This document shows, piece after piece, positions 14,801 to 24,119 of a DNA stretch of 64,000 bases. A program made the translations under genes and the position numbers. Source of the stretch: Liolophura sinensis (taxonomy: Eukaryota; Mollusca; Polyplacophora; Chitonida; Chitonidae); NCBI RefSeq assembly GCF_032854445.1, contig NC_088297.1, positions 26,219,915-26,283,914 of the forward strand, in the 5' to 3' direction. The notes beneath the pieces are model-generated. The model worked only from the letters and a program-made list of their open reading frames with translations. It had not been told where the DNA came from and ran no database searches. How positions within the stretch are numbered: the stretch's first letter is position 1; every line of letters begins with the position of its first letter.

Positions 14801-17800
14801 CCCTTCACTAGGCAATGCTATTTCCAGTTTTCCTGAATGTCCCGTCACAAGGCAATGCTATTTCCAGTATTCCTGAATGTCCCGTCACAAAGGAATGTTT
14901 TTTGCAGTTCTCCTGAATATCCCGTCACAACGAAATGTTATTTCCAATTCTTCAGAATCTCCCGTCACAAGGGAATTTTATTTTCAATTCTTCATAATGC
15001 CCCGTCACAAGGGAATGGTATCCAGTTCTCCCGAATGTCCCGTTACAAGGGAATGTTATTTCCAGTTTTCCTGAATGTCCCGTCACAAGGCAATGGTATC
15101 CAATTCTCCTGAATGTCCCGTCACAAGGCAATGGTATCCAATTCTCCTGAATGTCCCGTAACAAGGCAATGTTATTTCCAGTTCTTCTGAATGTCCCGTA
15201 ACAAGGAAATGTTATTTCATCTAATACATTTAACGTCTAATACATTCACTGTGGTTGGTTAGGTTGGTTAACTAGGCCACGCTAAATTCGGTGAACAGTT
15301 CTGTTAAATAACATTACAAGAAATCGACAGATCCATTACAAATATTTAGATGTGATTAAATAGTGAAGTAATTCTCAGCTGATATAATTATTCGGGTGCT
15401 CTGGAGATCGGTGTATTTGTGTATATTGCGACCATTGATCTTGGCAGCCGTGAATTAATCTCTCTCGTCTTGCAGAGAATGTGTACATTGACACCACCAC
15501 AACAGATGTGGTGTACATTGACACCACCACAACAGATGTGGTGTACATTGACACCACCACAACAGATGTGGTGTACATTGACACCACCACAACAGATGTG
15601 GTGTACATTGACACCACCACAACAGATGTGGTGTACATTGACACCACCACAACAGATGTGGTGTACATTGACACCACAACAGATGAGGTGTACATTGACA
15701 CCACCACAACAGATGCGGTGTACATTGACACCACCACAACAGATGTGGTGTACATTGACACCACCACAACAGATGTGGTGTACATTGACACCACCACAAC
15801 AGATGTGGTGTACATTGACACCACCACAACAGATGCGGTGTACATTGACACCACCACAACAGATGTGGTGTATATTGGCACCATCTACCCCGAGCCCTGT
15901 AATCAGCTCTTCATTATCTTACAGATGTGGTGTATATTGGCACCATCCATCCAGAGCACCACAAACTCACTCTTCTATTCCTTAACCATGGTAAGCACGT
16001 GCTCGTTGAAAAACCGGCCGCCATGAACTTGAAACAGCTTAAGGAAATGACGTCATTGGCTAAGGAAAAGAAGCTCTTCTTTATGGAGGTAAGAAATGGC
16101 ATTCTCTGTTTCTTTTTTAATTTATAAATCCGTTTTTGTATATGTATAAAATGAATGTGTAAATAAATCATGATGTGCAGTAATCATTGTTTCCGGATAA
16201 ACAAACAAAGATATACTCTTTGTCCAGTGAAAATAAAATATCGTGCTCAAGCGTGCTCAAATAACATTGAATAGGACTGATCATCGAAGTAAGATTTGGA
16301 CTACAGTGAAACTGTATTCTTATTTTCGGTGTGACCTGTGTAGTATAATTCTGCCGGAAGTTTCTGGGAGTGTGAGTGTTTGTTTGATGTCATCCTCTGA
16401 TCACAGCGGCTTCATATACTTCACACTTTTACATGTTAAAATGCTGACTACACGCCCATACTAGCACGCACGTAAGTATTTCTTATGGGCCTTTGTACGA
16501 TGGAAATTCCTAAATAGTTCATTGAGTATCTTTAGCTCAGTTGCTTAAACATCGCTCTCCCTGGAATCACAAAATGAGATCACTTATCCGAATCCATTTG
16601 CAGCTGGTCTGGATATAGCTTTAAATAGGAGGTTCGTCCTGTATCTCCACACAGATGTTCGAACGTGTGTTAACAATTAAGGCCGGTATTAACTTTAGCC
16701 TGGGCTAACGTGCATTTGATTTATATATGGGAAAGACTGGCATTAACCCTTGTAATGCCTGATTATGGAACTAGATGTCAAAAAAAAAGTTATTTCATCA
16801 AATAACTAATGATCGTTGAAATAAACCAAAACACACATGTCGGTGAAAAGATATATATTTGGATATATATTACGAATGTATGATATATGATACACTTGGT
16901 ATTAGCTGGTGGGTTCCGTTTCAGAGTCTGTACCTTATATGATGCACAGAACACGTATCACAAACCAAACAGAACACGTATACATGAACAACCATGTTTA
17001 TATTACTGAAGTGTATAATTTATTATCAAGCAATAAAGCGCCGATTGGCGCCGATAAGTTATTAAACAGCAACAGAAAGTAACGTCTGCCACATTTCAGA
17101 TTTTGGCGTTTGTCTTCTGCAACTAACAAACAATCTGGTCTGGCTTGTGATAGTTTAAAAAGGAATTCCTGGTCTTTATAAGGTTTAAACCTGCTTTGAA
17201 TTTTAATACACTTTTGAACAACGGGCAACTGGTGGCTTTCTCTACCGGTGCCAATAAATCAGACTGTATTTTGGACCCAAAATCACAATCAAGCTACAGA
17301 TAATGACTGGATAAACAGCATCGAACACAAAGTCCCATGACATCAGTATTTACTACATGCACGTGAAACCCTCGTCGTTCAGTTCATCGATTTCCTCTCT
17401 TCAAGGCCGTATGGACCCGATTTTTCCCCATTTTCAAACGGGTTTTGGAGGAACTGGCTAAGCAGACTGTGGGAAAAGCCCGGATGTTGCGAGTGCAATT
17501 TGCCTTCCCTGCCTTCAGCATGGAGCGGATCTCCAACAAGGCTCTGGGAGGTGGAGCCTTGTTAGACCTTGGGGTCTACCCGCTTAACATTGCAGTCTTT
17601 TTGTTTGGGAAACCCGACAAGGTGACGATAGAGGGGACAATGATAGGAGGTGTGTATAATGCTTTGACGGGTTATAAAATGTGCTGTCCTCAGATTGAAC
17701 CTGACCGCTTCGGTGACCTAATGGATTGTCCCCCTCGATGTCGGGTGACCCGAGATTATACCGGGTTATACCAAAGACTTGGCGATCAGCAATGAGAGGT

Positions 17801-20800
17801 TAGAGCAAGGAAACAGGGCTGGTTGGCCCACTGTCAGTATAATGTGACTGGGTGGGGTGTCATGTCTGGTGTCTTCGGTAGAACTGTGGCGATATGGAGA
17901 TGTCACAAGAAAACAGTAAATGTACACACAACTAATGACTCCTCGTCATCATATGACTGAAAAATTAGAACGACATTAAACATCAAGAATTCGTTCATTC
18001 ATTCTTTCATTCATTCAAATTGAGCCACTGGATTAAATACGCTAGACTTGCTTCACAAGTCGGAATTATTTGGGAGTTATCTACAGGCCTACAGCCTTCG
18101 CTTTAAATCAGGGCGTTTGCCTGGTACCTTGTTCGTGTCAGATTTTTGAAGGTATTGTTTGGATATAGCTTTTTATGAACGTCATTTTAATTTTATGCGA
18201 CAAGATTATCTGTTAAGGACTGACATCCTGTATGCCTTGTGTAATATTGTGTTCCTATATTTTGTCAGATGTGGATGAAGCTGGTTGTATTATTTTTAAA
18301 TACAACGATGGTCGAATGGCTGAACTGAACTACAGCGCCGCTTATGAGGGTACAAATGACGTTGTTATATTCGGAACAAAAGGTCAGATAAAGGTACGTG
18401 CTGCTTATGAGGGTACAAATAACGTTGTTATATTCGGAACAAAAGGTCAGATAAAGGTACGTGCTGCTTATGAGGGCACAAATGACGTTGTTATATTCGG
18501 AACAAAAGGTCAGATAAAGAGGTATGTGCTGCTTATGAGGGCACAAATGACATTGTTATATTCGGAACAAAAGGTCAGATAAAGAGGTACGGGCTGCTTA
18601 TGAGGGCACAAATGACATTGTTATATTCGGAACAAAAGGTCAGATAAAGGTACGGGCTGCTTATGAGGGCACAAATGACGCTATTATATTCGGAACAAAA
18701 GGTCAGATAAAGGTACGTGCTGCTTATGAGGGCACAAATGACGTTGTTATATTCGGAACAAAAGGTCAGATAAAGGTACGTGCTGCTTATGAGGGCACAA
18801 ATGACGTTGTTATATTCGGAACAAAAGGTCAGATAAAGAGGTATGTGCTGTTTATGAGGGCACAAATGACATTGTTATATTCGGAACAAAAGGTCAGATA
18901 AAGAGGTACGTGCTGCTTATGAGGCACAAATGACATTGTTATATTCGGAACAAAAGGTCAGATAAAGGTACGTGCTGCTTATGAGGGCACAAATAACGGT
19001 GTTATATTCGGAACAAAAGGTCAGATAAAGGTACGTGCTGCTTATGAGGGCACAAATGACGTTATATTCGGAACAAAAGGTCAGATAAAGGTACGTGCTG
19101 CTTATGAGGGCACAAATGACGTTGTTATATTCGGAACAAAAGGTCAGATAAAGAGGTATGTGCTGCTTATGAGGGCACAAATGACATTGTTATATTCGGA
19201 ACAAAAGGTCAGATAAAGAGGTACGGGCTGCTTATGAGGGCACAAATGACGCTATTATATTCGGAACAAAAGGTCAGATAAAGGTACGGGCTGTTTATGA
19301 GGGCACAAATGACGTTGTTATATTCGGAACAAAAGGTCAGATAAAGGTACGTGCTGCTTATGAGGGCACAAATGACGTTGTTATATTCGGAACAAAAGGT
19401 CAGATAAAGAGGTATGTGCTGTTTATGAGGGCACAAATGACATTGTTATATTCGGAACAAAAGGTCAGATAAAGGTACGGGCTGCTTATGAGGGCACAAA
19501 TGACATTGTTATATTCGGAACAAAAGGTCAGATAAAGGTACGTGCTGCTTATGAGGGCACAAATGACGTTGTTATATTCGGAACAAAAGGTCAGATAAAG
19601 GTACGTGCTGCTTATGAGGGTACAAATGACGTCATATTCGGAACAAAAGGTCAGATAAAGGTACGTGCTGCTTATGAGGGCACAAATCACACTATTATAT
19701 ACGGAACAAAATGCCAGGTAATGGTAGCTGATGAGGTGGAGGCACACATAACGTTGCTATATTCGGAGAAAAATGTCGCATGAAATGTAGGTTGTTATAT
19801 TCCAGCAGATATGCCACATAATGGTATGTGTAATAAACCCGGATTGTTTCAGTTACACGCATTTATCTGATCCAAATGTTTTGTAATTCCTGATGGCGAA
19901 TCTCTGTAGCCTTTGTGGTCACCTAAATCTTAGAGATAATCACAGGTTAGGGTGGGGTCAACCGGATGTGTGCCATATGTATGTTGGCAATAATGTGAAA
20001 TGCGAGCTGAGACATCTTTGACAAGATTTGTACTTAATGTACTTTAAAGCATTCAGGAACATATATAGTGTGGCGGATTACTCTGAAATTCTGTCCACAT
20101 GTTGCCGATCACAGTGTATATAAACGGTAATATGCTTTCTGGTAAACTGCTTTTCTTTCTCTATGTAAACAAGCTATAAAACTGAAATTTAACAGTAAAT
20201 GTGATCAAAGAAAAAATATTGTGTTCATTGTTCGGAAAAGCTTTGACAGAAACAAACAAAAAAAAAAACGCGAAGCTAAGATTATCCAAAGTTATTGAAT
20301 AATTTACCGATTACCTTGACTATAACCAAGGATGCCGTATTTTGCAGTGGCCTATTCTGTGCACGGCAGTGTTGTCAATTGAAGTGATAATCTGTACCTG
20401 ACCGCCAGATGTCGCTCTTTTCTGCCCACAGATAAATAGCCCCATGTGGTGTCCCACAGAAATGACCTTGCCATCCGAAACAGTGACCATTGACCTACCG
20501 AAAACAGACGCCAAGTTTCACTACAGGAACAGTGCAGGTCTGTCATACGAAGCGGATCACGTCAGGCAGTGTATTCTCAAAGGTAAATGTCACAGGAAAA
20601 TGTATCAGAAGTACTACTTCTTTGTTGGATAACATAGTGCACCTGACACCTGACACCTGACACGTGTAACAGAATTCCGTGGGATAGAGATAGATTAGAT
20701 AGAGGTCAAGCGTCTCATCCACCTGACACGTGTAACAGAATTCTGTGCTGTGGAGATAGATTAGATAGAGGTCAAGCGTCTCATCCACCTGACACGTGTA

Positions 20801-21135
20801 ACAGAATTCTGTGCGATGGAAGTAGATTATATAAAAGGTCAAGCGTCATATCCACTTGACACGAGTAACAGAATTCTGTGCTGTGGAGATAGGTTAGATA
20901 GAGGTCAAGCGTCTCATCCACCTGACACGTGTAACAGAATTCTGTGCGATGGAGATAGATTTGGTGCAGGCTTGAATTTAAAGGACAAATTTCATACAGT
21001 ACTCTGATGCGTGTTTATTTTCATTTAGGTCTGACAGAGAGTGCCTTGTTACCGGTGTCACACAGCGAATTCGTGATGGGATTGGTGGACCAGGTTAAGA
21101 GGGAGGTTGGGATGCGATATGATGTGGATGACTGA
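8829..21135 (+). CDS. DHDH: Dihydrodiol dehydrogenase (trans-1,2-dihydrobenzene-1,2-diol dehydrogenase-like), copy 1, complete
   Basis: Seven exons: 8829-8918, 9888-9999, 15925-16088, 17406-17649, 18269-18393, 20432-20582 and 21029-21135. All junctions are GT..AG, and the exons sum to 993 nt, or 330 residues plus TGA (mammalian enzyme about 334). The family is an NADP-dependent Gfo/Idh/MocA oxidoreductase that oxidises trans-dihydrodiols of arenes and D-xylose and reduces dicarbonyls, usually as a cytosolic dimer. Residues 1-120 form the Rossmann fold, beginning [12 protein letters not shown] with its glycine-rich loop; the rest is the alpha/beta substrate and dimer domain. His79, Lys97 (in VEKP) and Tyr180 (in LLDLGVY) sit at the numbers known to be catalytic in mammals. 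Introns 1, 2, 5 and 6 are filled with tandem arrays, those in introns 1, 5 and part of 2 built from exon edges. The start is the only ATG before the glycine loop and is conserved in all three copies. D-xylose dehydrogenase activity is the main alternative name. Confidence 0.93.
8904..9268 (+). repeat. 46-bp array derived from the exon 1 donor edge (copy 1)
   Basis: About eight units share a core like AGAGCATAAGATGAGATCAA. The first unit is the last 15 bases of exon 1 (CATCAGAGCATAAG) plus its donor GTGAGAT; the others follow in intron 1. In most decoy units the donor GT reads AT (AAGATGAGA). A GT remains at two weaker positions, near 8964 and 9138. The array therefore copied an exon edge with its splice site, and the copies mostly lost the donor dinucleotide. 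Confidence 0.85.
10040..15205 (+). repeat. Giant 40-bp minisatellite in intron 2 of copy 1, about 129 units
   Basis: Units contain GAATGTCCCGTCACAAGGGA followed by one of a few variants of TTATTTCCAGTTCTCCT (GGTATCCAG, TTTTTTGCAG). The period is 39-41. Block duplication is visible: 14206-14481 and 14837-15112 are almost identical at an offset of 631 bases, and a further related block lies at 12350-12665. Many overlapping reading frames of 60-147 codons on both strands are by-products of the repeat. Each unit has a pyrimidine-rich stretch ending in AG, resembling a 3' splice site. Confidence 0.95.
15481..15924 (+). repeat. Exon 3 acceptor-edge array in copy 1 (13 x 30/27 bp plus one 62-bp unit)
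   Basis: Thirteen units with core ACAACAGATGTGGTGTACAT run from 15481 to 15867. Twelve are 30 bp and one is 27 bp, so frame is kept, giving the peptide period [11 protein letters not shown] 62-bp unit, ATGTGGTGTATATTGGCACC plus intron sequence ending CTTACAG, follows directly before the real exon 3 at 15925. The unit is the first ~28 bases of exon 3 with its AG. A second good acceptor (CTCGTCTTGCAG, exon start 15476) precedes the array, but starting there runs out of frame before the conserved exon. Confidence 0.9.
17790..17895 (+). repeat. Dispersed repeat family B in intron 4 of copy 1
   Basis: The segment AGAGCAAGGAAACAGGGCTGG ... GTCAGTATAATGTGACTGGG recurs, truncated, at 30625-30675. 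I associate the GTCAGTATAATGTGACTGGG-type sequence with interspersed repeats of molluscan genomes, which is memory rather than a search result. Confidence 0.45.
18331..19790 (+). repeat. 63-bp array derived from the exon 5 donor edge (copy 1), about 21 units plus 2 decayed
   Basis: The last ~60 bases of exon 5, including the donor, are repeated through the start of intron 5. Each unit ends GGTCAGATAAAGGTACGT or a variant with AAAGAGGTATGT or GGTACGGG. All of the ~21 good units keep GT in a strong donor context. The first two intronic units keep the reading frame (VRAAYEGTN...GTKGQIK, 21 residues each). The next carries a 2-base AG insertion that shifts frame to a stop. The variant order near 18519-18900 reappears near 19151-19400, suggesting block duplication of about ten units. 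The two distal units (from ~19690) are decayed and resemble the copy 2 array. Confidence 0.95.
20641..20962 (+). repeat. 66-bp tandem repeat in intron 6 of copy 1, about 5 units
   Basis: The unit contains CACCTGACACGTGTAACAGA followed by ATTCTGTGC and GGTCAAGCGTCTCATC. Units are nearly identical, with one weaker copy near 20820-20880. No exon-derived sequence is visible. Confidence 0.9.
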
Positions 21136-21166
21136 TTAAGTCATATAAAATATAAAAGTTGAAATG

Positions 21167-21172
21167 AATAAA
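21167..21172 (+). terminator. Proximal polyadenylation signal, copy 1
   Basis: AATAAA lies 32 bases after the copy 1 stop. A second AATAAA at 21386-21391 is followed by a segment (ATGTTCATCAAAGC) conserved behind copy 2, so the distal site is the more likely main signal. Confidence 0.4.
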
Positions 21173-21385
21173 TATGAGGCGCAAAGGGTTCTAGTATGTG
21201 TGACTTATACGGCAATACTTGGTGAACGTATATTAACTTCATTTTAAGTCATTCCATCTCCATGGTGTTTTTTTTTTCAGAGTAAACATGTTGTTCAATT
21301 AAAGTTCCTTGTGGGGCACACGTATTTTAACTTTGTATCAATAGGTATGCGCGTTCTTCATTTGACTTACACGTTTTTGACTACG

Positions 21386-21391
21386 AATAAA
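21386..21391 (+). terminator. Distal polyadenylation signal, copy 1
   Basis: The AATAAATGTT context and the following ~35 bases (AGC.ACTT..TCGTCAGC-like) are recognisable at the same place behind copy 2 (36482-36487). This suggests a functional 3' end conserved between the two paralogues. Confidence 0.5.
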
Positions 21392-21671
21392 TGTTCATCA
21401 AAGCCACTTGACTTGTCAGCCTTCGCATTTTGTAGCTTTATAGAGTGTGATGAAAAGCATCCTTGATTTTGTCCCTTGTGAAGAATTTCTTTTGGCATAT
21501 CATTTGCAATATCTCAGCTGCTAACTTAACAAATAATGGAATAAGTGGGGGATATGTGTAGAAAGGGAAAGCACAAACAGTTGCTACAAGCAGAACCCAG
21601 TTCATTTCTGTTTGAAGAGTCACTTATACTTATTGGCGTTAGTGTTTCCTCTTGTAAATTATAGCTTTAGT

Positions 21672-21865
21672 GTTGATTCGCCATCACCAGTCCACATTGA
21701 TACGACACATTGGTGTCAACAAGTGTTACAGATTTAGTGTTAACGATTCGCCATCACCAGTCCACACTGAGGGGACGAACCTGTCCACATTGTGAGGACG
21801 CACCAGCCACATTGTGAGGACGCACCAGTCCACATTGAGAGGAGAAATTGGTGTCAACAGGTATT
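21672..21865 (+). repeat. Nested short tandem repeats (CACATTGTGAGGACGCACCAG type)
   Basis: CGCCATCACCAGTCCACA occurs twice, the shorter CCACATTGTGAGGACGCACC occurs in tandem, and GGTGTCAACA(A/G)GT flanks both ends. It is a small compound minisatellite between copies 1 and 2 with no coding content. Confidence 0.7.
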
Positions 21866-22204
21866 ATACAATTACGGGATATTATGATGAATTTTAAAAC
21901 CCAGTGTGTCTTTGTAATGGATAAGGAATGTCTGTCTGTTTGGAGTCAGACGTGGGGATGGGGGGCGGGTGCGAGTATGTGGAGGGGGCGCCTATCAATC
22001 CATTCGGTATAGATTCTGGTTCCGATTGCCATGCCACGTTAAATGTATAATAATGTGGTTGGTTTTAATATATTGCATTAATTTAATGCTCCAGAATATT
22101 TGACTTGTACGATGTTGGGTGGAGATAGCCCATTTCTCAGAGACGATATTAGAGTAACTCATTTGTGGGATGAACAATGACCATTAAGAGGTCTTCAGGA
22201 ATTG

Positions 22205-22437
22205 TCGATTGTAGTTCCCTTAAGAGAGTAGACGTCCGTCTACACTACGATATAGCATAGACGTCTGGCTACACCACTTCTCTATATTACGATATAGTGT
22301 AGGACGCTTATATTACATTTGAATGTAGACGTCTGCCTACACCATTCGTTTACACTACCACTCCACTACACTACGATTTATGTATTTATTTGATTGATGT
22401 TTTATGAGTACGGCGTAAAACACCAATCAAATAGATA
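22205..22437. repeat. GTAGACGTCTGNCTACAC repeats and palindromic SINE tail
   Basis: Short, imperfect, partly palindromic repeats of TAGACGTC-CTACAC lie at 22225-22375. They are followed by TTTATTTGATTGATGTTTTA and its inverted counterpart TAAAACACCAATCAAATAG, which form a hairpin from two SINE tails in opposite orientation. Confidence 0.6.
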
Positions 22438-22668
22438 AATAAATTGTTGTTTTACGCCGCAATATTTCACTTATACGACGGCGGCCAGCATTATGGTAGG
22501 AAGAAACCGGGCAGTGCCCGGGGAAACCCAACACCATCCGCAGGTTTTTTGCCAGACGTTGCAACGTACGGCTGGACTAGAACTCACAGCGATCGCATTG
22601 GTGGGAGGCTCGTGGGTCATTGCCCGGCGGTGACGTGCTAGCCCCTCGGCCACAAAGACGCCCATTAC
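22438..22668 (-). mobile_element. tRNA-headed SINE, minus orientation
   Basis: On the minus strand the element starts with a tRNA-like head (box A TGGCCGAGGGGCTAGC, box B GCTGTGAGTTCTAGTCC). It continues through a conserved body (complement of GGAAACCCAACACCATCCGC) and ends in the tail that reads TTTACGCCGCAATATTTCAC on the plus strand. A second, palindromic tail piece (22380-22437) abuts it. The element is flanked by two diverged copies of ATTACATTTGAATGTAGAC (22311 and 22665). Confidence 0.75.
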
Positions 22669-23738
22669 ATTTGAATGTAGACATCTACCTATACCCTTCG
22701 TGGAATATAGCGTGGGATTGCCACTGTTCGTAAGCCTTACACCAAAATTTGTGTGTCTTAGACAAAGATTTACAAATATCGCACGTAGATGTCAGTTGCA
22801 AAAGGAGTAACTCAGAGGAATGTTTATGTGGATCATACTGTAGGTGTGTTTGTCGTGTATAAAATATTCAGCATTTATACCACATTAGTTCTGCCAGAAC
22901 AACAAGGTGACTGTACAGAGTCTGAAGTAGATAAAATGCTTCAGGCGCATGATGAAGAATGGAAATGTTGATCACCTCGCTCCAGATGTAGAAGAACGCG
23001 TGAGTATGACTGCGGTGACGTGGCTTCGTCAGTGCTCCACCCATATTACGAGCAGACATGCAGATGAGGTGCTGAACAACAACAACAACAACGGTTTCAC
23101 GTTGTGACGTTTGGCGTTGGTACATGTAGCCTGTGAACGTACATATAAATGAGCTTAGTGCAGCAAATCACTAGCCCAGTGTCCTCTCACATCCTAAGGG
23201 GATGTACATATATCATGATTTAGCGGTTTGATTTGTGCAAATGGAAGTGACGAGGAAGGACGTGGGAAAATATTATGATCTTAAATGATACCTGAAAAGA
23301 AACAATGAATTATGCAGAAAGTTATGAGGCAGAAAGTTCTGTCTCAGTGTTTGTTTGCATTAATACATGGTACTTACCCCTTCCCTTTGATCTTAAGTGT
23401 ACATAAAATAGCACCAGTGATGCATTGTATTCGATATCGTTGTGGGTTAAGGCGAGGAGGGGGGAGGGGAGTATTGACCAGCTTCTACAGTAAGCCATGC
23501 ACGTAAACATGCCTTGCGTCCCCTCTCCCCTCCTCAATCAACCATCATAACGAATTAATTGTATTACGAAGAAAAGAGCCGTTGTTTGTGATTTTCTATA
23601 TATATACCGATGTTTCGCACAGATCTGACACTAATCACGTTTATATATGGCTTATATGTAACTGTAAGACGCACCCTCATTTGCATGCAGACCAATCAGT
23701 TCAAGCGGAACTGACAATTGTGAGAACGCAGAACAGCA

Positions 23739-24076
23739 ATGTATGTATGTATGTATGTATGTATGTATGTATGTTTGTATGTATGTATGTATGTATATAT
23801 CTATGTATGTATGTATGCATGCATGTATGTATGTATGTATGTATGTATGTATGTATGTATGTATGTATGTATGTATGTATGTATGTATGTATGTATGTAT
23901 GTATGTATGTATGTATGTATGTACGTACGTACGTACGTATGTGTGTATGTATGTATGTATGTATGTATGTATGTATGTATGTATGTACGTATGTGTGTAT
24001 GTGTGTACGTACGTACGTATGTATGCATGTATGTGTGTGCGTGTGTATGTGTGTGTGTGTGTTGTGTGTGTTGTGT

Positions 24077-24108
<32 letters not shown>

Positions 24109-24119
24109 AGTATGTATGT
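23739..24119 (+). repeat. (TATG)n microsatellite, about 380 bp
   Basis: Pure and variant TATG repeats (with TACG, TGTG and GTGTGT segments toward the 3' end). Open frames read MYVCMYVC and similar; they have no coding value. Confidence 0.97.

Noticed and set aside
10045-15164. Many overlapping frames of 60-147 codons on both strands
   Set aside because: By-products of the 40-bp minisatellite; frame-shifted versions of one another.
15375-16026. A protein made of [10 protein letters not shown] or [10 protein letters not shown] repeats
   Set aside because: The 30-bp array is open in several frames on both strands, but joining it to exon 3 loses frame at the last 62-base unit. It is better explained as intron sequence derived from the exon 3 edge.
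18265-19747. Minus-strand frames with [20 protein letters not shown] repeats
   Set aside because: Antisense of the exon 5 donor array.
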